Shown here in pieces: positions 1 to 7,967 of a stretch of 64,000 nt of DNA (the stretch's first letter is position 1; each line of letters starts with the position of its first letter). Where the stretch lies: contig NZ_JACJVO010000003.1 of assembly GCF_014212055.1 (NCBI RefSeq), positions 62,001 to 126,000 on the forward strand, given 5' to 3'. Made by a program: the position numbers and the translations under genes. The notes beneath the pieces are model-generated. The model did no database searches, was not told the DNA's origin, and saw only the letters and a list, made by a program, of their open reading frames with translations. Source of the stretch: Cohnella zeiphila (GTDB taxonomy: Bacteria > Bacillota > Bacilli > Paenibacillales > Paenibacillaceae).

Positions 1-323
1 GAGACGGGCGCAAGTTTTACATTCCCGGCCGGTTGTCCGAGGGCTGGAGCGGGCTCGCGTGCGAGCGAAGCGGCGATTGGCTGCGCATGGACGTCGATCC
101 GGAGCGCGTGCCCTACTTCGGAGTGTGGATCGACGAAGGGATGGTGAACGATCGCAACGCGGTCGCGCCGGAGCCTTCAATCGGCTATTACGACGCGCTG
201 GACCGGGCGATCGCGAACGGAAGCGCGGGGATCGTCGGCCCCGGCGAAGCGTTCGAATGGACATTGGAGTTGCGGCTGGGCGCCGGCGGATCTCACACGA
301 ACTTCGACGGAGGAACGTTGTAG
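1..323 (+). CDS. Aldose-1-epimerase (galactose mutarotase)-like protein, 3' end only
   Basis: Only the last ~107 codons lie in the window; the frame is open from position 3 to the TAG at 321-323. The visible part ends in a beta-rich segment containing VPYFGVWIDEG, an invariant-looking EPSIGYYDAL stretch and a closing EAFEWTLELRLG strand. That pattern is typical of the C-terminus of galactose-mutarotase-fold proteins, which interconvert sugar anomers or bind sugars in related enzymes. The assignment is inferred from this short piece, so a non-catalytic mutarotase-fold protein is equally possible. Its 3' end overlaps the convergent AraC gene by 31 bases, so the two transcripts run into one another and I see no terminator between them. 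Confidence 0.55.
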   Translation, partial: DGRKFYIPGRLSEGWSGLACERSGDWLRMDVDPERVPYFGVWIDEGMVNDRNAVAPEPSIGYYDALDRAIANGSAGIVGPGEAFEWTLELRLGAGGSHTNFDGGTL

Positions 324-1132
324 TATTTTTTGAAGGCCTTGGAGAACGTGAACGGATCGGGATAGCCGAGGTAGCCCGCGATTTGCTGGACGGTGTGCTT
401 TTTCTCGTACAGATAATCGCGGGCCCGGTTCATTTTCACCTGGTAGATGTATTGTCCCGGGGTGATGCCCAGCGCCTTCTTGAAATAGGAGATAAAATAC
501 TTCTCGGATATGCCCGCAAGCGCCGCAAGCTCGCTCATCTTCATGGACCGGTGCAGATGATCGTGGACGTATTTGAAGATCGGCTGCAGCACGTCCAGGC
601 TTCCCTCCGATTTCCTCGGATTTCTTCCGCTCACAAAAGCCCCGGTATACCGGCCCAGCCCATGTAGCTCGATGATTCTGGCCATGACGGCCGTCAGACC
701 GGCCTTCAGGTACAGACGGCTTCCCGGCACGCCGCCGGGCTGCGTCGAGCGGATGAAAGTGCCGCGGAACAGCTCGGCTTCCTCCCGGATCCGCTCATGC
801 GCGACGATTCCCGAAAGCGGAAAATCTCCCAATATGCGCTGCTGCCCTCCGATCCCGTAATCGAAATGAACGTAAATAAAACGGCATCCTTCACCTGGCG
901 AAGCCGCCATATAGGGAACTTGGGGGTAAAAGAAGACCACGTCCCCGGGGTTCGCCGTATGCTCGATTCCGCCGATCTGAATCCGGACCGTACCGGCTTG
1001 CACGAACCAAAGATCGTAGTCGTTATGAGCCTTGTGCTCGATCCAGTCCCCGTCATGAGACTCCTCCCGGCAAGAGTTGATGCGAATCGCGATATATTCC
1101 GACAGCTCGTTGAAAATGCCGATGTCGGTCAT
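293..1132 (-). CDS. AraC-family transcriptional regulator with N-terminal cupin sensor
   Basis: A 279-aa one-component regulator. The N-terminal half (about residues 15-130) looks like the AraC-type cupin that binds a sugar, with H-x-DYDLWFVQAG and GDVVFFYPQVPY strands. The C-terminal ~100 residues hold two helix-turn-helix motifs, LAALAGISEKYFISYFKKALG and QQIAGYLGYPDPFTFSKAFKK, followed by the usual P-S-K-F end. I chose the ATG at 1132 over the upstream ATG at 1156 because GAGGGG lies six bases before it, and because a minus-strand TATAAT at 1177-1172 puts the transcript start only about nine bases before the longer start. It is divergent from the GH4 gene and probably controls it; the ligand is unknown. 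Confidence 0.85.
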   Translation of the reverse strand: MTDIGIFNELSEYIAIRINSCREESHDGDWIEHKAHNDYDLWFVQAGTVRIQIGGIEHTANPGDVVFFYPQVPYMAASPGEGCRFIYVHFDYGIGGQQRILGDFPLSGIVAHERIREEAELFRGTFIRSTQPGGVPGSRLYLKAGLTAVMARIIELHGLGRYTGAFVSGRNPRKSEGSLDVLQPIFKYVHDHLHRSMKMSELAALAGISEKYFISYFKKALGITPGQYIYQVKMNRARDYLYEKKHTVQQIAGYLGYPDPFTFSKAFKKYYNVPPSKFV

Positions 1133-1171
1133 CCTCTTCCCCTCACTTTGCGACATCCCCTAAGTTACCCC

Positions 1172-1267
1172 ATTATACCACGGACCATATTCGATACGAA
1201 AAACAGTACCATTTGACATGAATCCAAAACTATCTCATATTCCGCTTTCGGGCCATTCTCCTATAAT
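1172..1267. promoter_or_regulatory. Divergent promoter region between AraC gene and GH4 gene
   Basis: On the minus strand TATAAT (1177-1172) can serve the AraC gene. On the plus strand TTGACA (1213-1218), a 17-base spacer and CATATT (1236-1241) form a reasonable sigma-A promoter for the GH4 gene; a second perfect TATAAT at 1262-1267 has no good -35. These are motif matches only. Confidence 0.4.
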
Positions 1268-1296
1268 GAAGCCATAAACGCTTTGAGGAGGGCTTG

Positions 1297-2691
1297 ATGG
1301 TGAACGATTCGAAAGCGCCGCAGCCGAAAGTGGTCGTCCTGGGGGCGGGCAGTCTCTTCTTCGGACGGCAGTCGATTTGGCAAATGGTTCATTCCCCTTA
1401 TTTGAACAACGGAACGCTGGCCTTGGTGGATACGGACGAGGAAAGGCTGTCCAAGATGGTCGCTCTCGCCAGGATGGTGGCGCGCGAGAACGGCGTTCCG
1501 CTTCGGGTGGAAGGCTCGACGAATCGGCGAGAGGTGCTGAAGGACGCGGATTTCGTCGTGCTCAGCTTCGCCGAAGACACGGTCAAATACCGCGGCATCG
1601 ACTGCCAGGTGAGCTTGAAATACGGGATTCGCATGTGCTCCGGGGACACGATCGGTCCCGGCGGGATCTTTCGGGCGATGAGAGAATTGCCGGTTATAAT
1701 GGAATGCGCCAAAGACGTGGAGGAACTGTGCCCCGACGCTTGGGTCATCAATTACATCAACCCGTCCACCGTTCACGGAATCGCTTTGAGCCGGTACGCT
1801 CCGAAGCTGAAGACGTTCGCGCTATGCGACAGCCACCACATGCCTCATAAGAAAGCGTATTACGCGATTCGTGCCGGCATCATCGGGGACCGGAGCGAAT
1901 TTACCGAGGAGATCGACCGTCGGTTCGACTTTCGCGTGGCGGGCGTCAATCACTTCACCTGGCTGCTGAAAGCGGAGTATGACGGCAAGGACGTCATGGC
2001 CCCGATCGCCGAGTCGCTGCGGAAGTCTGCAGGGACGGAAAACAACGGCGGAGACACGGGGGCGAAGGCGATTTATAACGACGCCATCACCTACGAGCTG
2101 TACGATGTTTTCGGGTACATCCCGACCTGTACGGCCCATACCAAAGAATACGTCCGGTTCTGGCAAGGGCACGGCACGACGAAGGACGCCATCCCGCCGT
2201 TGTCGATCTGGGAGACGGAAGACCGGTACAAGCGTCATGAGGAGATGTGGCGGCAGGTGGACGACTTCCTGTCCGGGAACCTTCCGATCGCCGACTATAT
2301 GAAGACGTTCGGCCCCGATCATGCGACGGACATTATCGAGAACATGGTGGGCAACCTCGGCAAGCGCTTCTTCATCAATACGCTCAATCGCGGCGCGGTG
2401 ACCAACATGAACGACGATTCGTTCCTGGAGCTGCTGAGCGAAGTGAGCATGGACGGAATCAAGCCTCTTCACGTGGGCGAGATGCCGAGAGGGATTCGGG
2501 GGATGCAGGAGCTGGTGCTGGATACGCATGAGCTGACTGCCGAGGCCGTCGCGGAACGGAGCTTCGCGAAGCTCAGAAGAGCGATGATGACCGACCCGCT
2601 CGTGAACTACATCCATGATGCGGATCTGATCATCAAGGAGCTGCTGGAGCAGGAGAAGGAGATCATTCCGAGCTATTGGTACGAGGGATGA
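1297..2691 (+). CDS. Glycoside hydrolase family 4 (NAD- and metal-dependent alpha-glycosidase)
   Basis: A 464-aa GH4 enzyme. The family hydrolyses glycosides by an oxidation-elimination mechanism using NAD+ and Mn2+. It starts with a Rossmann fingerprint (KVVVLGAGSLFFG, about residues 11-23), followed by the NYINPS motif near 152-157, a metal-binding cysteine in FALCDSHH (near 177) and the GVNHFTW motif (near 217-223) that carries the second metal ligand. Length is normal for the family. The cysteine is followed by DSHH, not the HS of melibiases or the DxP of 6-phospho-glucosidases, so I do not name the substrate. GGAGG at 1287-1291 sits five bases before the ATG at 1297; TTG 1294 and GTG 1300 are alternatives. 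A strong terminator follows, so it is probably monocistronic and controlled by the divergent AraC regulator. Confidence 0.88.
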   Translation: MVNDSKAPQPKVVVLGAGSLFFGRQSIWQMVHSPYLNNGTLALVDTDEERLSKMVALARMVARENGVPLRVEGSTNRREVLKDADFVVLSFAEDTVKYRGIDCQVSLKYGIRMCSGDTIGPGGIFRAMRELPVIMECAKDVEELCPDAWVINYINPSTVHGIALSRYAPKLKTFALCDSHHMPHKKAYYAIRAGIIGDRSEFTEEIDRRFDFRVAGVNHFTWLLKAEYDGKDVMAPIAESLRKSAGTENNGGDTGAKAIYNDAITYELYDVFGYIPTCTAHTKEYVRFWQGHGTTKDAIPPLSIWETEDRYKRHEEMWRQVDDFLSGNLPIADYMKTFGPDHATDIIENMVGNLGKRFFINTLNRGAVTNMNDDSFLELLSEVSMDGIKPLHVGEMPRGIRGMQELVLDTHELTAEAVAERSFAKLRRAMMTDPLVNYIHDADLIIKELLEQEKEIIPSYWYEG

Positions 2692-2701
2692 ACCGGCCGC
2701 T

Positions 2702-2745
2702 AAAAGAACGCCTTCCGCCGTCGCGGAGGCGTTCTTTTTAATTTT
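2702..2745. terminator. Intrinsic terminator after GH4 gene, possibly bidirectional
   Basis: A 12-bp perfect stem (AAAAGAACGCCT at 2702-2713 with AGGCGTTCTTTT at 2727-2738) is followed by T-rich sequence to 2745. On the minus strand the same stem is followed by four Ts, so it may also serve the convergent AraC gene at 2782-3657. Confidence 0.85.
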
Positions 2746-2781
2746 TATGCTTCGAAGCTAAGCCCCGCTTTGTGGGGTCAT

Positions 2782-3657
2782 TTAATGTCCGGTCCATTTT
2801 TTGCGATATTGATAAGGGGTAATCCCCATGTGCGATTTGAACAGCTTGCAAAAGTAGGAGCAATTCGTGAGCCCGACTTCTTCCGCGATGATGGAGATCG
2901 GCTTATTCGTTGTCGTTAGCAGCATAACGGACTGATGAATCCTTCGGGTCGCCATGTATTCGGAGATGCTGACGCCCGTCGCTTCCTTGAACAAGTGCGA
3001 CAGATGGTAGGGAGATAAATGCAAGGAATCGGCCATGTCGTCCAAGCGATACGGCTCCTTATAATGGGCTTCGATCCAGCTTAATATATTTTCCACCTGG
3101 TGGTTCCTGCGGCGCGGCTGATAGGAGAAAGCGTGCTCCTTCGAATGGTCCCAAGCCTGCTTGAGGGAGCGGAAGAGGAGCACGAGAAACAGCGAAATTT
3201 CCTCCTGTCCCTCGGCCTCCGGGAAGCTCCGCAAGCGATCGTGCATGTTCTGAAAGACGCCGTCCAGCAGGCCGCGGCCGTCGGCTTCGTACAGACAGGG
3301 GAAAGGGAGCTTTCCCATGGATATGAATTGATAGAAGACGTGCAGAGCGGGCCATTTCTCGAAATAAGTCTCGAACAGGTTCGGTTCGAAAATGGCGATG
3401 GAACGCTCGAAGCATTGGCCGTCGGCGTAGTCCAGCTGCAGATGATGAAGCTGATAAGGCTGGAAAATGCAGAGCATACCCGGTTTGATATCGTAGCTGC
3501 GGTTGTTGACGATCATGGTTCCTTTCCCTTGATGGATCAGCAGGACTTCGACGCCAAGGTGGGAATGGAACGTTTCTTTATGCTCGTAATTGACGCTCTT
3601 GCGTTTATAGGCAAAATAGAGCGGCATGTCGCTCTGCTGATTCGCGTTCGATGGCAT
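2782..3657 (-). CDS. AraC-family transcriptional regulator
   Basis: A 291-aa one-component regulator with an AraC cupin sensor in the first ~110 residues (HSHLGVEVLLIHQGKG, then PGMLCIFQPYQLHHLQ) and a C-terminal double helix-turn-helix: LDDMADSLHLSPYHLSHLFKE and ISIIAEEVGLTNCSYFCKLFKS, ending in GITPYQYRK. The frame extends 42 codons upstream to 3783, but that extension is basic and unlike the family, so I start at the ATG at 3657, where the protein begins MPSNANQQ; a GAGGAAGG lies about 15 bases upstream and the ATG at 3627 is a shorter option. The target is not evident: it converges with GH4 and diverges from the membrane-protein gene at 3999. Confidence 0.82.
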   Translation of the reverse strand: MPSNANQQSDMPLYFAYKRKSVNYEHKETFHSHLGVEVLLIHQGKGTMIVNNRSYDIKPGMLCIFQPYQLHHLQLDYADGQCFERSIAIFEPNLFETYFEKWPALHVFYQFISMGKLPFPCLYEADGRGLLDGVFQNMHDRLRSFPEAEGQEEISLFLVLLFRSLKQAWDHSKEHAFSYQPRRRNHQVENILSWIEAHYKEPYRLDDMADSLHLSPYHLSHLFKEATGVSISEYMATRRIHQSVMLLTTTNKPISIIAEEVGLTNCSYFCKLFKSHMGITPYQYRKKWTGH

Positions 3658-3885
3658 GCGGTCCGCCCCCGTCCTTCCTCGAAAGGTTCCATCCGATTCT
3701 CCCCTCAATATACCGAAGGTTCGGGGTCTGTACAAGGGAAAAAACCGCAATCCAGCGTTATTTTCTCCCCCGTGCGGGAGCATAAATCAGACTTCGCTTC
3801 GGCTATGATTCCTTATGGGAACGTAAACTCGCGCCGCGCTCGGCTTGCGCGCCATGGACGCGGGCTAAGAAGCGACAAGACAACA

Positions 3886-3922
3886 AAACTGGCACCGGAT
3901 GGGTGCCAGTTTATTTATTTTT
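3886..3922 (+). terminator. Strong intrinsic terminator with no visible upstream gene
   Basis: An 11-bp perfect stem (AAACTGGCACC at 3886-3896 with GGTGCCAGTTT at 3902-3912), a 5-base loop and a downstream T-rich tract make a textbook plus-strand terminator. The gene upstream on the plus strand ends more than 1.1 kb earlier and has its own terminator. In the 228 bases between the AraC start and this hairpin I see no coding sequence. Confidence 0.75.
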
Positions 3923-3998
3923 TATAACTGGCGACTATAATAGGAGGTGCTTTTCACCCAGATTACACAGAATGGCGATGGTTATGCGAGGTTTAACG

Positions 3999-5672
3999 AT
4001 GAAACTATCCAAAGAAAGAAAGCTGTTTCTGGCGTCCTTCCTGCTGATCCTTCTTTATGTATCGCCGCTGTTCTTGCTAGGAGAAAACGCCCATATCCGG
4101 GTTCACGACAACATGGATTCCAACATCGCGTGGTACAAGGTGCTGCTTCGAAGCCACGAGCTGTTCGGGCCGCTCGATGCGACGGTTCCTCAAGTGATGA
4201 ACGGCTTGCCGCGGGGAGCCTACGGAACGGAGTTTAGCGGGATCGTGTGGCTGTATGCGTGGTTCCCGCCCATGATCGCCTATGCGATCAGCCAGACCCT
4301 CACGCGGGTCGTGGCTTTTCTCGGGATGTACGGGCTGCTGAAGAAGCATTTTATGAAAGACCGGGATGTCGATCTGATTCGCGTCGGCGTTTCTTTGGCT
4401 TTCGCTTTAACGCCGTTTTGGCCGTCGGGCATGCTCAGCACCTTGGGTCAGCCTTTGGCGCTATGGGCCTTTCTGAATATCCGCAACAGAGAGACTTCCT
4501 GGAAAGATTGGGCGGTTCTCCTTCTCCTGCCCCTGTACTCCAGTTTTATCCTGGGCTTTTCCTTTTTCCTGACGGCGATGGGGCTGCTCTGGCTGCGGAA
4601 CCTGGTGAAGAAGCGCGATTGGAATCCCGTATTCCTGGGAAGCATCGCGTTTATGACCTCGCTTTATTTGGCCATCGAATACAGGCTTCTGCTTGGGCTT
4701 GTTCTATCGAAGGTTCCCACCAGCCGATCGGAGTTCGTCAATTCGACGCTCGATCTGGGACATACCCTCGGGCTTGCCTTTATGAATTTCGTATTCGGCC
4801 ATAATGCGGTATTAACGATGCACACCTTGATTATCTTGCCCGTCCTCTTCATGGCGCTGTATGTCATCTGGGCTCGCAAGAGCCGGCAAGCGAACAAAAG
4901 GTTTCTTTATTTGCTCGGACTGAATGCTCTGTTGTCCTTATGGTACGCCTTTTGGTTCAACCATGCGTGGCAGCCGTTAAAGGAACGCTTTACGATCTTG
5001 CAGACGTTTGATTTCGCCCGGTTTCATTTCTTGCGCCCGCTCGTGATTTATTTGGGCTTTGCGCTCGGTCTGCATATTCTGTGGAAGCTGGACGGAAAAT
5101 GGCGGAAGAGGGTTCGCGTACTCCTCGTTGCCCAGGTTATCTTCCTTTTTCTTTGCAATGATGAAATCGTGTATCGGGCGGACGCCCAGCCGACGTTCAA
5201 GCAGTTTTATGCGGTCGATTTGTTTCAGCAGATCAAGGACTATATCGGGCAGCCTCCGAGTACCTACCGCGTAGCCAGCATCGGGCTTCACCCGGCCATT
5301 GCGCAGTACAACGGCTTCTATACGCTGGATACCTACAACAATTACTACCCGCTGGATTATAAGCATGAATTTCGGAAGATCATCGCGAAGGAATTGGATA
5401 AGAGTCCAACGTTGAAAACGTACTTCGATCAGTGGGGAGGACGTTGTTACCTTTTCGTCAGCGAGCTTGGAAAAAACTACGAGTTCAAAAAGGACTCGAC
5501 GGTGAAGATTCAGCATCTGGAGCTGAATATGGACGCTTTCAAGGCGTTGGGAGGCCAATATATATTCTCGTCCGTGCCCATCCTGAACGCCGATGAAGAC
5601 GGGCTTCATTTTTTGAAGGCTTTCGACAGTCCCGATTCCGCCTGGAGGGTGTACCTTTATCGCGCGGCATGA
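3999..5672 (+). CDS. Multi-pass membrane protein of the DUF6044 (YkoS-like) type
   Basis: A 557-aa integral membrane protein of unknown function. It opens with a short basic stretch (MKLSKERK) and a hydrophobic helix, then alternates about ten further hydrophobic helices up to residue ~390. A soluble C-terminal part (about 400-557) includes NGFYTLDTYNNYYPLDYKHEFRKI. Layout and motifs such as the early HDNMDSN segment resemble the DUF6044 family typified by Bacillus YkoS, which looks like a polytopic glycosyltransferase-C-type protein; that link is recalled, not computed. The start at 3999 is preceded by GAGG at 3988-3991. A longer frame from 3903 runs through the terminator and the TATAAT at 3936-3941, so it is unlikely. 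It stands alone between a terminator and the T-box leader. Confidence 0.7.
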   Translation: MKLSKERKLFLASFLLILLYVSPLFLLGENAHIRVHDNMDSNIAWYKVLLRSHELFGPLDATVPQVMNGLPRGAYGTEFSGIVWLYAWFPPMIAYAISQTLTRVVAFLGMYGLLKKHFMKDRDVDLIRVGVSLAFALTPFWPSGMLSTLGQPLALWAFLNIRNRETSWKDWAVLLLLPLYSSFILGFSFFLTAMGLLWLRNLVKKRDWNPVFLGSIAFMTSLYLAIEYRLLLGLVLSKVPTSRSEFVNSTLDLGHTLGLAFMNFVFGHNAVLTMHTLIILPVLFMALYVIWARKSRQANKRFLYLLGLNALLSLWYAFWFNHAWQPLKERFTILQTFDFARFHFLRPLVIYLGFALGLHILWKLDGKWRKRVRVLLVAQVIFLFLCNDEIVYRADAQPTFKQFYAVDLFQQIKDYIGQPPSTYRVASIGLHPAIAQYNGFYTLDTYNNYYPLDYKHEFRKIIAKELDKSPTLKTYFDQWGGRCYLFVSELGKNYEFKKDSTVKIQHLELNMDAFKALGGQYIFSSVPILNADEDGLHFLKAFDSPDSAWRVYLYRAA

Positions 5673-5683
5673 CGCCCGAAGCC

Positions 5684-5712
5684 TTGACAGTATCGCCCCG
5701 ATGGAGTAAATT
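5684..5712 (+). promoter_or_regulatory. Sigma-A promoter of the T-box leader
   Basis: A perfect -35 TTGACA (5684-5689), a 17-base spacer and TAAATT (5707-5712) place the transcript start near 5719, just before the T-box stem I. It starts 12 bases after the stop codon of the membrane-protein gene. Confidence 0.7.
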
Positions 5713-5718
5713 AGATCA

Positions 5719-6010
5719 TAATATTCAACTACGTCGAAGAGGATCAGTACGATTTTCCGAACGCCCAGAGAGCTGCTGGCCGGTGCGAAGCAGCCGTGAA
5801 GGAAATCCGAACTCGCCTCGGAGTAGCTCCCCGAACGGAACGAACAAGTAGGCGGGGCCGGAACCCTAACCGTTATCATTAGGAGGATATCAGGCGGCGT
5901 TTCGCCTGGATCCGCTAAGCGCATGCCCCCGCGGCATGAATGAGAGTGGTACCGCGTAAGATGACAAGTCTTTCGTCTCTATCTGGATAGAGAAGGAAGG
6001 CTTTTTTTGT
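5719..6010 (+). promoter_or_regulatory. T-box riboswitch (tRNA-Leu sensing) upstream of 2-isopropylmalate synthase
   Basis: The leader shows the ordered T-box landmarks. AGTA (near 5746) and GAA (5809-5811) bracket the specifier loop, AGAGAG (near 5768) is the stem I bend, and GGTGCGAAGC is the apical loop region. The T-box itself is GAGAGTGGTACCGCG at 5942-5956. A terminator follows with stem TCTCTAT/ATAGAGA and seven Ts at 6002-6008. The T-box bulge reads TGGT, which pairs with an A discriminator base as in tRNA-Leu. CTC (Leu) directly follows GAA at 5812-5814 and fits the downstream gene; the exact specifier phase is inferred. Uncharged tRNA would stabilise the antiterminator and allow transcription of the leucine gene. 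Confidence 0.92.
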
Positions 6011-6069
6011 TGTCTGGCGATTCGCGGACGGCGATTTCCATTCCACATGAACGAGAGGAAGGATAGCGG

Positions 6070-7728
6070 ATGAGGAACTACGACAAATACGCCCGCGGTT
6101 ATTTTATGCCGCCGGAGCCCAGCTTGAACTGGACGCGCAAGGAGTATATCGAGGAAGCCCCGGCTTGGTGCAGCGTGGATCTGCGGGACGGCAACCAGGC
6201 GTTGATCGTTCCCATGAGCCTGGAGGAGAAGCTGGAGTTTTTCCAAATGCTCGTCAGGCTCGGCTTCAAGGAGATCGAGGTCGGCTTCCCCGCGGCGTCG
6301 GAGACGGAATTCGCCTTCCTGCGCGCGCTCATCGAACAGAACCTGATTCCGGACGACGTCACGATCCAGGTGCTGACCCAGTCGAGAGAGCACATTATCG
6401 CCAAAACGTTCGAATCGCTGCAAGGAGTGAAGAACGCCGTCGTTCATCTGTACAACTCGACGTCGGTGGCTCAGCGGGAGCAAGTCTTCCGCAAGTCGAA
6501 GGAAGAGATCGTCGATATCGCGGTCACCGGCGCCAAGCTGCTCAAAGAGCATGCGAAGGAGATCGAGGGGAACATCCAATTCGAATATTCCCCGGAGAGC
6601 TTCACCGGCACCGAGATCGAGTTCGCGCTCGAGATCTGCAACCGGGTGCTCGACGTCTGGCAGCCGACGCCGGATCATAAGGTCATTGTCAACCTGCCGG
6701 CGACCGTCTCGATGTCGATGCCTCACGTGTACGCCAGCCAAATCGAGTATATGAGCAACCATTTGAAATACCGCGACAGCGTCATCCTGTCGGTTCATCC
6801 GCACAACGACAGGGGAACCGGAATCGCGGACGCGGAGTTCGGCGTGCTCGCGGGAGCGCAACGGGTGGAAGGGACGCTGTTCGGCAACGGCGAACGAACG
6901 GGCAACGTGGACATCGTCACGCTGGCGCTCAACCTGTACTCGCACGGCGTGGATCCGAAGCTGAACCTGGAGAATCTTCCCGAGATCCAGGCGGCCTACG
7001 AGCGGCTGACCCGGATGCGTGTCGGCGAGAGACATCCCTATGCGGGCGAGCTGGTGTTCACGGCATTCTCGGGCTCGCATCAGGACGCCATCGCCAAGGG
7101 CTTGAATTGGAGAGAGGGCAAAGACAACCTGATCTGGTCGGTGCCGTATCTGCCGATCGACCCGAAGGATATCGGCCGGGAGTACGAGGGAGACATCATT
7201 CGGATCAACAGCCAGTCCGGCAAGGGCGGGATCGGCTACCTGCTCCAGCAGAAGTACGGCTTCGATCTCCCGCCGAAGATGCGCGAGAACTTCGGCTATT
7301 GCGTGAAGAGCGTCTCGGATCGCCTGCACAAGGAAATTTCGAGCGAGGAGATTTACGACATTTTCGTCGAGGAATACGTGAATATTCAATCTCCCTTGGA
7401 GTTCGTCAATTTTCATTTCGAACAGCAGGAAGGGTACCAGACCGTCGTCACGGTCCGGCTGAACGGCGAGCGCCAAGAATTCAAAGGCTCCGGCAACGGG
7501 CGATTGGACGCGATCAGCCAGGCGCTGCAGCAGAATCTGAACGTTTCGTACGCCAACTTGAAATACACGGAACACGCCTTGGAGGTCGGCTCGGGCTCGC
7601 GCGCCATCTCGTATATCGGCATCACCGCTTCGGACGGTACGGAATATTGGGGCTGCGGCATCGACGCGGACATCATGACCTCCTCCGTGAAGGCGCTCGT
7701 CAGCGCCGTTAACAAAATGATTCGATAA
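6070..7728 (+). CDS. leuA: 2-isopropylmalate synthase, long (LeuA2) type
   Basis: A 552-aa enzyme that condenses acetyl-CoA with 2-oxoisovalerate, the committed step of leucine synthesis. The TIM-barrel domain begins with CSVDLRDGNQ (residues 34-43; D37 or D40 is the likely metal ligand). It includes the VGFPAASETEF segment and the second metal motif SVHPHNDRG with H243 and H245. The C-terminal ~110 residues match the allosteric leucine-binding domain of this family. The PAWCSVDLRDGNQ start region and length fit the long LeuA2 form common in actinobacteria, not the ~510-aa Bacillus form. GAGGAAGG precedes the ATG. The T-box leader ends about 60 bases upstream, so expression is expected to rise on leucine starvation. 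No other ilv/leu gene is nearby and a hairpin follows, so it is monocistronic. Confidence 0.93.
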   Translation: MRNYDKYARGYFMPPEPSLNWTRKEYIEEAPAWCSVDLRDGNQALIVPMSLEEKLEFFQMLVRLGFKEIEVGFPAASETEFAFLRALIEQNLIPDDVTIQVLTQSREHIIAKTFESLQGVKNAVVHLYNSTSVAQREQVFRKSKEEIVDIAVTGAKLLKEHAKEIEGNIQFEYSPESFTGTEIEFALEICNRVLDVWQPTPDHKVIVNLPATVSMSMPHVYASQIEYMSNHLKYRDSVILSVHPHNDRGTGIADAEFGVLAGAQRVEGTLFGNGERTGNVDIVTLALNLYSHGVDPKLNLENLPEIQAAYERLTRMRVGERHPYAGELVFTAFSGSHQDAIAKGLNWREGKDNLIWSVPYLPIDPKDIGREYEGDIIRINSQSGKGGIGYLLQQKYGFDLPPKMRENFGYCVKSVSDRLHKEISSEEIYDIFVEEYVNIQSPLEFVNFHFEQQEGYQTVVTVRLNGERQEFKGSGNGRLDAISQALQQNLNVSYANLKYTEHALEVGSGSRAISYIGITASDGTEYWGCGIDADIMTSSVKALVSAVNKMIR

Positions 7729-7773
7729 GCGGAAAAAGACCGTCGGGAGCTTCCCGGCAGCCGCTTCAGATTG

Positions 7774-7804
7774 CCCCGGCGAACGGTCGTTTCGCCGGGG
7801 TTTG
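7774..7804 (+). terminator. Intrinsic terminator after leuA
   Basis: A 10-bp perfect stem, CCCCGGCGAA (7774-7783) with TTCGCCGGGG (7791-7800), is followed by only TTTG, so termination may be incomplete; the bidirectional hairpin at 7935-7967 backs it up. Confidence 0.6.
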
Positions 7805-7824
7805 AAAACTTCGGGAATAAGAAG

Positions 7825-7960
7825 ATAACAGGAAAACCTCCCTTTATTTCATGCCAAAATCCTCAAAAAGAGCTGACGAGCCATGATTAAAGGGAGGTTT
7901 TCCCTTTGATTCTGTCCATTCATGATTTTTGCAAAAAATAGCAGGAGGTTTTCCTGTTAT
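7825..7960. repeat. Intergenic repeat element, copy A (inverted-repeat ends)
   Basis: A 136-base AT-rich element between leuA and the LysR gene. Its ends are a perfect 17-base inverted repeat: 7825-7841 (ATAACAGGAAAACCTCC) and 7944-7960. A third, self-complementary unit sits at 7889-7908 (AAAGGGA/TCCCTTT). The 3' 75 bases align without gaps, about 80% identical, with 21844-21918 downstream of the FIVAR-SLH gene, so this is a dispersed family, not simply a terminator. Confidence 0.6.
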
Positions 7961-7967
7961 TTTTTTA
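7935..7967. terminator. Bidirectional terminator between leuA and LysR gene
   Basis: Stem AATAGCAGGA with TCCTGTTATT (one G-U pair), flanked by an A-run on the left and a run of seven Ts on the right. It can stop both the leuA transcript and the convergent LysR transcript. It is the right end of repeat copy A. Confidence 0.7.

Noticed and set aside
5890..7575. Large minus-strand frame opposite leuA
   Set aside because: The plus-strand frame has every LeuA motif and a T-box leader; the reverse frame is featureless.
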